Shown here: positions 8,568 to 15,357 of the stretch, one piece after another | Layout of the letters: every line of letters begins with the position of its first letter | Position numbering within the stretch: position 1 is the first letter of the stretch | Source of the DNA: Brevibacillus massiliensis | GTDB lineage: Bacteria; Bacillota; Bacilli; Brevibacillales; Brevibacillaceae | NCBI RefSeq assembly: GCF_000311785.1 | Contig: NZ_HE978539.1 | Span: forward strand, 1 to 35,875 | Length of the DNA: 35,875 bases | Direction of reading: 5' to 3' | Position numbers and translations under genes: made by a program | Notes under the pieces: model-generated | Database searches by the model: none | Told to the model about the DNA's origin: nothing | What the model saw: the letters and a program-made list of their open reading frames with translations, nothing else

Positions 8568-9167
8568 TTACTTGCCTTTGTTCGTCGGAGCAGTGGTGAT
8601 CACTTCGTCGATCAAGCCGTATTCTTTTGCTTCCTGTGCCGTCATGAAATGGTCGCGGTCGGTATCTTTCTCGATGCGTTCAATCGGTTGGCCGGTCCGC
8701 TCGGCGTAAATCTGGTTCAGACGTTCCCTCATTTTGATGATTCGCTTGGCGGCGATTTCGATATCGCTTGCTTGGCCCTGCGCTCCGCCCAGCGGCTGAT
8801 GAATCATCACTTCACTGTTCGGGAGGGCAAACCGTTTTCCTTTGGCTCCGGCGCACAAGAGGAAAGAGCCCATAGATGCTGCCATTCCGACACAGATCGT
8901 TGACACATCCGGTTTGATATGCTGCATGGTGTCGTAGATGGCCATTCCGGCGGTAATGGAACCGCCCGGGCTGTTGATATACAGGCTGATGTCTTTGTCG
9001 GGATCCTCCGATTGCAAGAAGAGGAGCTGGGCAACGACACTGTTTGCGACTACATCGTTAATAGCTGTTCCCAAAAAGATAATACGGTCTTTCAGGAGGC
9101 GTGAATATATATCGTAAGCGCGCTCCCCGCGGTTTGTCTGTTCGATGACGGTTGGGATCAAATTCAT
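8568..9167 (-). CDS. clpP: ATP-dependent Clp protease proteolytic subunit
   Basis: A 199-aa serine protease subunit that forms the two-ring 14-mer working with ClpC, ClpX or ClpE. Catalytic triad: Ser98 (GMAASMG), His123 (MIHQPLGG) and Asp172 (TDRD). [19 protein letters not shown] is also typical. The start [10 protein letters not shown] matches the family and is at 9167; AAAGGAGG lies a little far (13 nt) upstream, so a TTG two codons earlier remains possible. Its promoter carries a CtsR operator, so heat and protein-stress induction is expected. Confidence 0.98.
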   Translation of the reverse strand: MNLIPTVIEQTNRGERAYDIYSRLLKDRIIFLGTAINDVVANSVVAQLLFLQSEDPDKDISLYINSPGGSITAGMAIYDTMQHIKPDVSTICVGMAASMGSFLLCAGAKGKRFALPNSEVMIHQPLGGAQGQASDIEIAAKRIIKMRERLNQIYAERTGQPIERIEKDTDRDHFMTAQEAKEYGLIDEVITTAPTNKGK

Positions 9168-9201
9168 ATGCAAACTGGTTCCTCCTTTCGGGTTCATCTT
9201 T

Positions 9202-9231
9202 ATCATACACAATTGGTCAAGAAAGGTCAAA
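9202..9231 (-). promoter_or_regulatory. clpP sigma-A promoter overlapped by a CtsR operator
   Basis: On the minus strand TTGACC (9230-9225), a 17-bp spacer and TATGAT (9207-9202) form the promoter. On the plus strand GGTCAAG-AAA-GGTCAAA (9215-9231) is the tandem-heptad CtsR box; it covers the -35 and half the spacer, as expected for steric repression. Confidence 0.9.
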
Positions 9232-9312
9232 CGATAACTTGCTGTCGATTCCCTACTAATTGTAACCACAAACGTGCATCAGCTAAACCTGCGTGACGGA
9301 GCCAAAACGGAA

Positions 9313-10434
9313 TTATCGGGCTGCCTCGTTGGCCCGGCGCACCACCGCAGCCAGACTTCCCAAAAAGATCATCCAGATCGCGATGGCAAACACCCAGCCG
9401 AGGAAAGGCACTTGGAGCAGGATATATACGCCCAAAATGCCGATCAGTTCTGCGGCAAGCGGGTGCAGGCGCCAACGAAACTGACGGGCCAGCCGCATCC
9501 CCGCCCAACAGCCGACGAAGATTTTGGACACGTAGAGAAGCAGTCCAAGCGACAGGGCCAGGGCGATCGCGACCGGTATGCCCACCAGAGTTACCATCAG
9601 GACGATCGCAAACAGCGGAGCCCCAATCAGCAGCAGGGCGCCGACGCCAAGTTGTGAGCCGATGTTCGTATCCATCCCTTGCTGGATCCGCAACAGGGCG
9701 GTAGGGAACAGATAACGGATGATCAGCCAGAGCAAAAGCGTACTGAGCAGGGACACAAGCAGCGAGATGATCGGGAAATTGAATCTGCTTTCTTCCTTTG
9801 GCTGATACTGGGTGAACTTTTCCTGTCCGGCCAGCTTGGCTCCCGGTTCGATCAGCGCTTTTTGCGGACTGGTGTAAACCAGGTCGCCATTGATTACGGC
9901 AGACGACTCAATTTTTATATTTTCCGCCCGCAGCGCGGAGATGCCTTTTCCGATCGTGCCCGTTACCCGCAAATTGTGGACAAGGCCATTGAACTCCTTA
10001 TCGACGGTCCCGAAGAGGTCAACAGTGTCGGTAAAAGCGTAAATGCTTCCTTTGATGTTCGCCTGGTCGGGAATAAACAGGTTTGCACTGCCAACCGTTA
10101 TATTGCGGCCGACGGTGCCGTTAACGGTCAACCGCTGTGTAAAAGCCCGTACATTGCCTTCCACCGTGCCGTTGATCAGCGTATCTCCAGCAAAGGCGAT
10201 GACGTCCCCCTGAACCTTTCCGAGGATTTGCACGCTATCCGCAAAGACGTACACATCGCCTTCCACCGTTCCTTCGATCACTGCCCTTTTTCCGGTAATC
10301 GCCAGGTCACCCTGATGGGTTTCTGAGCGCATCAATACGTACGTGTCCTGAGTGACCGCACTGAAGGCAAATACTGACGTGGAAAAGGCGAACAACATGA
10401 GCAAGAGTGAAATGGCCCAGATGAATTTCTTCAC
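9313..10434 (-). CDS. Bactofilin-like polymer-forming domain protein with membrane segments
   Basis: A 373-aa membrane protein. A signal-like hydrophobic segment spans residues 5-24. A right-handed repeat region follows at about 35-215, with repeats such as VIEGTVEGDVYVFADSV, LINGTVEGNVRAFTQ and VNGTVGRNITV; this is the bactofilin/polymer-forming beta-helix pattern. About four to five hydrophobic helices follow at about 228-366. It starts with GTG 10434, four nt after the anti-sigma stop, with AGGGAGGA upstream. As third gene of a sigma/anti-sigma operon it is a likely target or effector of that envelope response (inference). Confidence 0.8.
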   Translation of the reverse strand: MKKFIWAISLLLMLFAFSTSVFAFSAVTQDTYVLMRSETHQGDLAITGKRAVIEGTVEGDVYVFADSVQILGKVQGDVIAFAGDTLINGTVEGNVRAFTQRLTVNGTVGRNITVGSANLFIPDQANIKGSIYAFTDTVDLFGTVDKEFNGLVHNLRVTGTIGKGISALRAENIKIESSAVINGDLVYTSPQKALIEPGAKLAGQEKFTQYQPKEESRFNFPIISLLVSLLSTLLLWLIIRYLFPTALLRIQQGMDTNIGSQLGVGALLLIGAPLFAIVLMVTLVGIPVAIALALSLGLLLYVSKIFVGCWAGMRLARQFRWRLHPLAAELIGILGVYILLQVPFLGWVFAIAIWMIFLGSLAAVVRRANEAAR

Positions 10435-10438
10435 GATT

Positions 10439-10987
10439 TCATTCCTCCCTCACGCCAGTATTGATAGATGGACGGCGTGTGTTTAAGACAATCAGCGCAG
10501 CAAATAATCCTAAAATAAGAAGTAAAATGGCGTAAAGATTATTTGACGGGATCCGTAACACGTAGATGAGGTTTTCCTTCATCCAAAACGTCGTAGTCCA
10601 GATCACCTTTTCCTTCCAAATATTCCAGATTGGAGACAGCCAAGAAGTGATAATGTTTGGTAAAAAGAGGAAACCAATCAGCAGGGCACCCAGCAAAGCG
10701 CTGTACCCGTACACCATTCTGCGAAGGCGGAGTTGGTGTTTGGTTTTGTGAATCGAGGCAATTGCATTGATTTGAGCTGTTACATGCTCGGACAGAGGGA
10801 GCGGCGCAAGTGACTGATCCATCCCGTGGAAGGATTGTTCAATCATGAGCAAGTCGGATCTCCAGTGTACACATGTGCTGTAGCACTGCGGGCACTGAGA
10901 CAAGTGATTTGACACGATCTCCTGTTCTTCCGGTGTCAGTTCGTTCTCCAGGAACATCATCAAAGTTAGTTCATCGAGATGAGACAT
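10439..10987 (-). CDS. Zinc-finger anti-sigma factor
   Basis: A 182-aa anti-sigma factor of the ZAS/zf-HC2 type. The H-x3-C-x2-C zinc motif is NHLSQCPQC near residues 28-36. One membrane helix lies at about 95-115 and a second near the C-terminus (LLLILGLFAALIVL). It should hold the sigma factor encoded just upstream at the membrane. ATG 10987 is chosen (AAGGAG is 8-9 nt before it) rather than the in-frame GTG at 10996. It overlaps the sigma gene by 17 nt, giving translational coupling and matched amounts. Confidence 0.88.
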   Translation of the reverse strand: MSHLDELTLMMFLENELTPEEQEIVSNHLSQCPQCYSTCVHWRSDLLMIEQSFHGMDQSLAPLPLSEHVTAQINAIASIHKTKHQLRLRRMVYGYSALLGALLIGFLFLPNIITSWLSPIWNIWKEKVIWTTTFWMKENLIYVLRIPSNNLYAILLLILGLFAALIVLNTRRPSINTGVREE

Positions 10988-11588
10988 CTGAGACACTCCT
11001 TTCCGTTACGTGTTGCTGATAGAGATGCTTTAATTGCTTGCGGGCCCGAAACAGCCGCGTGCCCACTGTATTTTTGGTTAAACCGACAATATTGCCAATT
11101 TCCTCGTAGCTTAATTGTTCGGTGAAACGAAGCGTAAGGATGAGGCGGTCGACTTCGTCCAAGTGTTCGATCAGGCCGGCTACACGGCTGTGAAATTCCT
11201 TCTCCAAGTAGAGGGATTCAGGCGTGTCGACTAGTAAAGGGTCTTTATTTAGTTCGAAGTGAAGCAGATCATCCTCCAGCACGATCTCCCGCCTCTTCCG
11301 CAAGTAGTCGATGCACGTGTTGGAAGCGAGCCGAACGAGCCATGAATGAAAAGGCAGGGAGGGGTCGTACTTGTGCAGGTTTTGCGCTACTTTCAGCCAA
11401 ATTTCGTTGTTTACATCCTGAGCATCGTGGAAGGAGTAAACCATCTTCTGGACAATCCGCGTCACTCTCTGGCCAAAAAGCTCCATCAGCGAGCGGAAAG
11501 CCTGAGCGTCGCCTTGCAGGAAAAGTCGTATATGGGTTAACGCTTCCCGGTTGATCGCGTAAACCTCTTCATGATACTGCTCTTCCAT
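10971..11588 (-). CDS. ECF-family RNA polymerase sigma factor
   Basis: A 205-aa sigma-70 family ECF protein. Region 2 covers about residues 25-100 (FHDAQDVNNEIWLKV, PFHSWLVRLASNTCIDYLRK). Region 4 covers about 140-195 (LTLRFTEQLSYEEIGNIVG, NTVGTRLFRARKQLK). There is no region 1 or 3. ATG 11588 follows an AAGGGGGG ribosome site; the in-frame GTG at 11606 lies before that site. It is first in an operon with its anti-sigma factor. A possible self-recognised promoter lies upstream. The inducing signal is unknown. Confidence 0.92.
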   Translation of the reverse strand: MEEQYHEEVYAINREALTHIRLFLQGDAQAFRSLMELFGQRVTRIVQKMVYSFHDAQDVNNEIWLKVAQNLHKYDPSLPFHSWLVRLASNTCIDYLRKRREIVLEDDLLHFELNKDPLLVDTPESLYLEKEFHSRVAGLIEHLDEVDRLILTLRFTEQLSYEEIGNIVGLTKNTVGTRLFRARKQLKHLYQQHVTERSVSDVSSR

Positions 11589-11612
11589 CAGCTTCCCCCC
11601 TTCCACTCAACA

Positions 11613-11640
11613 GTACGGATTTCCTAAGATAAGAATTTCA
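11613..11640 (-). promoter_or_regulatory. Candidate autoregulated ECF promoter
   Basis: On the minus strand TGAAAT (11640-11635), a 16-bp spacer and CCGTAC (11618-11613) resemble ECF promoters with a GAAAY-type -35 and a CGTA-type -10. They lie 25 bp before the sigma start codon. Confidence 0.4.
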
Positions 11641-11661
11641 CGTTTGCCATGTAAATGCAAC

Positions 11662-11689
11662 AAAAAACGCTCAGACTAAAGCATGAGCG
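11662..11689 (-). terminator. Terminator of the 74-aa gene
   Basis: On the minus strand CGCTCA (11689-11684) pairs with TGAGCG (11673-11668) around a 10-nt loop and is followed by six T (11667-11662). It separates the 74-aa gene from the sigma operon. Confidence 0.7.
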
Positions 11690-11701
11690 AGAAGAGACGA
11701 T

Positions 11702-11926
11702 TTATGGCGGTGGTTCTTCGTCATCTGCCTCTGTCAGGTCGACTGCCACGCGGAGTTTGGCTTTCAGCTTATGCCCTTTGATGATCGTGTAGTCATCAAC
11801 CTTCTGACTTTCCAAACGGTTGAGGGCTTCCGCCAATGTCTGTTCATCCCGATAAGGCTGGATGGTGAGCAAACACTCATCATCGCTTGCTTCCTGGTAA
11901 ATCAGGTAGTAGCGGTCGTCGGGCAT
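11702..11926 (-). CDS. 74-aa hypothetical protein
   Basis: A small acidic cytosolic protein with alternating strand/helix character (YYLIYQEASDDECLLTIQPY) and a Glu/Pro-rich tail ending EEPPP. I do not recognise the family. AGGAGG lies 8 nt before ATG 11926 and a terminator follows. A cluster of DnaA-box sequences lies just upstream, over the likely promoter region. Confidence 0.75.
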   Translation of the reverse strand: MPDDRYYLIYQEASDDECLLTIQPYRDEQTLAEALNRLESQKVDDYTIIKGHKLKAKLRVAVDLTEADDEEPPP

Positions 11927-11951
11927 GCCTGCCGCCTCCTATTTTCACAAG

Positions 11952-11983
11952 TTATCCACAATTTTATCAACAGGTTGTGCACA
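11952..11983 (+). promoter_or_regulatory. Cluster of DnaA-box-like 9-mers
   Basis: Three 9-mers lie 11-12 bp apart in the same orientation: TTATCCACA (11952-11960, perfect consensus), TTATCAACA (11964-11972, one change) and TTGTGCACA (11975-11983, two changes). The site lies between two divergent small genes. Such clusters outside oriC titrate DnaA or mediate DnaA transcription control in Bacillus. Confidence 0.6.
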
Positions 11984-12076
11984 AAAACGTCTGTTCGTGG
12001 GATAAATAGAGAGTATAAGCTAGTTTTCCTTGTTTTTTCCTGCTCTATACGCTTCGTGCTGTGATGCCTTTCTTAA

Positions 12077-12105
12077 TTGACGAGTCAAGAAATTCGGAGT
12101 ATGAT
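12077..12105 (+). promoter_or_regulatory. Sigma-A promoter of the 52-aa membrane peptide gene
   Basis: TTGACG (12077-12082), a 17-bp spacer and TATGAT (12100-12105). The -35 is part of the small palindrome TTGAC-GA-GTCAA. Confidence 0.7.
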
Positions 12106-12171
12106 TATATTACAAAATTGTGAATTTTCTGGACATAAGCCTGAATGAAATAGGGAAGGAGTGTAGCTGTC

Positions 12172-12330
12172 ATGTTAGCCTTTCTTGCCTTCACGGTCAT
12201 CCTATTTATCATTGTAGGGTTCGTCATCTATCTCACGTCCAAAGGTTTGAGTCACGATTCCAAGAACTACGACGAAAATCATCTGTGGGACTTATTTAAC
12301 CGGCCCAACGACAAGAATCTTCACATGTAA
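12172..12330 (+). CDS. 52-aa single-pass membrane peptide
   Basis: A 52-aa peptide with one N-terminal hydrophobic helix (residues 2-21, rich in Leu, Ile, Phe and Val) followed by a polar tail containing SHDSKNYDENHLWDLFNRP. The likely topology is N-out, tail in the cytoplasm. GAAGGAGTG lies 12 nt before ATG 12172; a good promoter precedes it and a strong terminator follows, so it looks like a genuine monocistronic gene. Family and function are not recognised. Confidence 0.75.
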   Translation: MLAFLAFTVILFIIVGFVIYLTSKGLSHDSKNYDENHLWDLFNRPNDKNLHM

Positions 12331-12337
12331 AAACGTA

Positions 12338-12374
12338 CAGACGCAGTGACGCTGCGTCTGATTTATTTTATTTT
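12338..12374 (+). terminator. Terminator after the 52-aa gene
   Basis: A perfect 9-bp stem CAGACGCAG/CTGCGTCTG with loop TGACG, followed by ATTTATTTTATTTT. Confidence 0.9.
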
Positions 12375-12378
12375 CGCA

Positions 12379-13006
12379 GAAGACTCCCACCTCGAACAGC
12401 TATTTGATCAACGGAAGGCCTTTAAAGAGTAAAAACAGCTACTATAACAAGGAGATCGCGCGGCTCACTTCCATCGCCATGAAACAAACCGGCAAGAGTG
12501 AGGAATTTGTTCGCACACACCGTATTCGTTCTTTGCAGGGAAAACGGAATCGCTATGTCCATAACTTCTTGCATCAAGCGAGCCGGAAGATCGTGGATCT
12601 CGCGTGGAAACATCGCTGTCATACCATCGTCATGGGTGACATGAAAGACATCAAGCAAGAGAATCCCTGCAAGATGTTTGTGCAGATTCCCCATGCCCGT
12701 TTTGTGGATCTCATCACCTACAAGGCCAAACTCCTTGGGATCACCGTTTTCAAGCAGAACGAAGCGTACACCAGCGGTTGTTCTGCGCTCGATGAGGAGA
12801 AAGTTTCGAAAAAAACATACTCATCCAAGCGACGCATTCATCGAGGCCTTTTTGTGTCCAACTCAGGGTTCAAGATCAATGCAGACGTAAACGGGAGCCT
12901 GAATATCTTACGAAAGTACCTGGGTGGAAAAGGTAGTCCTGCGCTGATCCAATCAGCAAGGGATAATGGGTGTTTGAAGCATCCAAAACGTATTCTTGTC
13001 GTGTAG
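12379..13006 (+). pseudogene. Truncated TnpB (IS200/IS605 group) transposase remnant
   Basis: The reading frame from about 12402 to 13006 encodes only the C-terminal half of a TnpB-type protein. It enters at INGRPLKS, continues through YVHNFLHQASRKIVDLA, the RuvC-II-region segment TIVMGDMKDIKQE and FVQIPHARFVDLITYKA, and ends with the variant zinc-finger region EAYTSGCS and the RuvC-III motif NADVNGSLNIL. The N-terminal part with the RuvC-I aspartate is missing, so nuclease activity is lost. Just left of it (12379-12392) is GAAGACTCCCACCT, an inverted copy of the element's right end. No tnpA is present. Confidence 0.85.
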
Positions 13007-13024
13007 GACAGGAAACATTTGAAT

Positions 13025-13060
13025 CCCCCCACCTCTAAACGAAGGTGGCGGGAGTCTTCA
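13025..13060 (+). mobile_element. Right end of the TnpB element
   Basis: A hairpin CCACCT/AGGTGG followed by CGGGAGTCTTCA marks the right end. In active TnpB systems this region encodes the 3' end of the guide (omega) RNA scaffold. It abuts the stop codon of the minus-strand Cys-rich gene. Confidence 0.6.
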
Positions 13061-13252
13061 ATTTCCTTTGGTCAAGATGCATGGTACTCCGAATCCAATC
13101 GCACCCGGCTCTGACATCTTCTCCAGGTAGCGCAGGCCGCGCTGGCAAGGCGTCGGGCATACCTTGCAGGTGTCGGATGTGACGATCTTCATTCTCGACG
13201 AGCTGCGGTGTGGCGCCGATGCATCTGCCTTTTTCTTGTATTTTTTTGACAA
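13058..13252 (-). CDS. 64-aa Cys-rich small protein
   Basis: A basic N-terminus (SKKYKKK) is followed by a compact cysteine domain: C29-x2-C32-x3-C36 in TCKVCPTPCQRG, and C58 in GVPCILTK. This suggests a zinc or metal site. I propose TTG 13252 as start because a G-rich site (AGGGGGGAAGG) lies directly upstream and no ATG fits. A shorter form could start at the internal ATG, 44 aa long. Its stop codon touches the right end of the TnpB element, so the last residues may have been altered by that insertion. The function is not recognised. Confidence 0.55.
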   Translation of the reverse strand: MSKKYKKKADASAPHRSSSRMKIVTSDTCKVCPTPCQRGLRYLEKMSEPGAIGFGVPCILTKGN

Positions 13253-13511
13253 GTTCCTTCCCCCCTCACACCGTCTGGAATTATCATATGAACGTGCCGG
13301 GACGCTGTCCGTTCTCCAGTAGGGGAAAGGGGTAGGAGTTTGCGGAGAAACAGGAAAAAAGGGCGGATGGGGATCCGTTTTGGCAACGATAACAGGGGGC
13401 AATGTGACAGAAAAACGCAAGGAAAATGAAGTACCCCTGTCCTTTTTGTAAGACCAATGTTTTTGTCCCAAAAGATCCATGTATATTTAAGAAAACGGCA
13501 GGGAGTCTATT

Positions 13512-14950
13512 GTGAGTGTAAAAATACCTTGTTGTGTTCACCAGGACGGATTCCATATTGATATTCATGATTTTTCAGCTAGGGAATTAAGAGAGTGGTC
13601 AGGCAAAAAGTTGCTTTGTCCAAATTGCGGTGGAAAATTGGTATTTCGGGCCGGACAACAGAAGGCAGCTCATTTCGCGCATGTATCGCCGTGCAAATCT
13701 GCGTATTATGAACCGGAGACAGTTGAACATTACAAGGGGAAGCAACTGATCAAGCAATGGCTGCAAAACCTGTTTCCCGGCAACCTGACAGAAACCGAAT
13801 GCTACGTTAAGGAGGCGCAGCAGCGGGCAGATGTCATGACTGTTTTTCCTGACGGGCATCGGTTGTGTCTGGAAATCCAATGTTCATCGATACCGGCGGA
13901 TCTGTGGCGGAAACGCTATTATGCTTATCAAAAAGCAAATGTTAGCCAGGTCTGGCTAGTTGGGGGAAGTATGCTCAATCTGTCAGGAAAGGCTATCGGG
14001 AAAATCAGACTTAATCAATTTTTGCGAGCACTTCTCCAGCAGCAAAACGATCAATTATTTGTGATTGATGTAGAAGCAGAGAAGCTTGTATACCTTTCTG
14101 ACTTACTTCCGTTAAAAAAGTATAAAACGATTTTTAGTTGCAGGGATGTCTGGCAAGAGTCACTGTTTCGAATCAGGGTGTCACGCTGCGGTACCATATC
14201 GACTGAAGAAGCTGAGCGGCACTTTGCCCAAAGAAAGATGCGGGAGAAGCAAGTACAGCTGATGCAGCAAAAACGGGATGCCCAATTAATTGAAAAAATG
14301 AGAGCCTGGACGTACCCGGAGGTCTACTTGAGACATAAAGAGAGATATAGGTTATACATGTCCCAACACCCGGTTTATCATCTGGTTCAAACCTGCTGTA
14401 AAGTCGATCTGAAAGCTGCACCGGCTCTTTTTAATCAAGCGATGAGGGCGATCAGGCATTTAGGTTGGATCATCGATTATGGCAGGCATATTTGTATTTT
14501 ACTGAGATCTATCGTATTTATCGACGAAGCTCAAGATATGATAGTGGAAGGATTACCCCTAAATTATTTGTTAAAAATATCGTCTGCGGAACAGCAAAGC
14601 TGCCTCGTCGTCCATTTAAAGACGGCATTCAGCCGTATATCAACCGTTCCCTGTTAAAGGCAAAGAAGGTGGATCCGCAGGTGTTTCAGTCCATACGTAC
14701 AGTCCATGAAGTGATTTATGAATATTTGGATCGGCTGGCTAACCTGGGAATTCTGCGCAATATTACACCACAACGAGACACTATTCATTCGCATCAAAAA
14801 CTGTTCGGGAGGTTTGAAGTGATGTTCGACTGCTTTGACCCGGTAGTTTTTCAAAGTGAAGCAACCATTCGGGAATTTTTTCAAACCCATCAACTCTCTT
14901 ACAGGTATCAAATGTGGCACGACCGGAATTCGGGAAAAAGATTTTGGTAA
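13512..14950 (+). pseudogene. coiA: CoiA-like competence protein, frame-disrupted
   Basis: The first part (13512 to about 14480) reads as CoiA. It has an N-terminal zinc-like segment LLCPNCGGKLVFRAGQQKAAHFAH (near residue 35), then GKQLIKQWL and the nuclease-like core RADVMTVFPDGHRLCLEIQCSS, with the D...E-x-Q of a PD-(D/E)XK fold. Near 14470-14490 coding sense moves to another frame, which continues as WQAYLYFTEIY, ITPKLFVKNIV and YEYLDRLANLGILR to the stop at 14950. The original frame runs on to 14657 without family likeness. CoiA is needed for recombination of incoming DNA during competence. GTG 13512 follows AGGGAG. A pseudogene or a sequencing error would both explain this. Confidence 0.75.
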
Positions 14951-15053
14951 TAAATGGTGAATGTCTTTTCGCTCTATTGACGGGTAAATCCGTTGGGAGG
15001 GCGTTGTTTTGTCTTCTTGAGTTGAATAAGAACGGCCATAAAATGCAGCCATG

Positions 15054-15080
15054 AAAAAACCTCCGTTCTTCACGGAGGTT
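15054..15080 (-). terminator. Terminator of tRNA-Arg
   Basis: On the minus strand AACCTCCGT/ACGGAGGTT (9 bp, loop of 5) is followed by a run of T (15059-15054). Confidence 0.9.
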
Positions 15081-15109
15081 ATACGCATGTAAGCAACGTT
15101 TAATATGGA

Positions 15110-15192
<83 letters not shown>

Positions 15193-15207
15193 CTGGATAC
15201 CTGTCTT

Positions 15208-15236
15208 ATTATACAAGATAGAACAGTGAATATCAA
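15208..15236 (-). promoter_or_regulatory. Sigma-A promoter of tRNA-Arg
   Basis: On the minus strand TTGATA (15236-15231), a 17-bp spacer and a perfect TATAAT (15213-15208). Confidence 0.9.
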
Positions 15237-15245
15237 GAAATACTC

Positions 15246-15267
15246 TCTTCCCAATATTGGGGGAAGA
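15246..15267 (+). promoter_or_regulatory. Palindrome upstream of the rpoN promoter
   Basis: The core CCCAATATTGGG is perfectly symmetric and extends to TCTT/AAGA with two extra G on the right. It lies 15 bp before the -24 box and about 10 bp behind the divergent tRNA-Arg -35. It could be an operator; the regulator is unknown. Confidence 0.5.
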
Positions 15268-15281
15268 ATGATTTTTTTTAT

Positions 15282-15298
15282 TTGGCAGGAAAATTGCA
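15282..15298 (+). promoter_or_regulatory. Sigma-54-type (-24/-12) promoter in front of rpoN
   Basis: TTGGCA (15282-15287), six bases and TTGCA (15294-15298) place GG and GC exactly 12 bp apart, matching the -24/-12 consensus TTGGCAC-N5-TTGCW. The predicted start of transcription is near 15309, about 50 nt before the rpoN start codon. A weak sigma-A reading (TTGCAA-N17-TATAGC) overlaps it. Confidence 0.7.
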
Positions 15299-15357
15299 AG
15301 GGAGAAACGAATACTATATAGCGTGACCAAGATCTGCTTAAGAGGGGGCTATTACAA

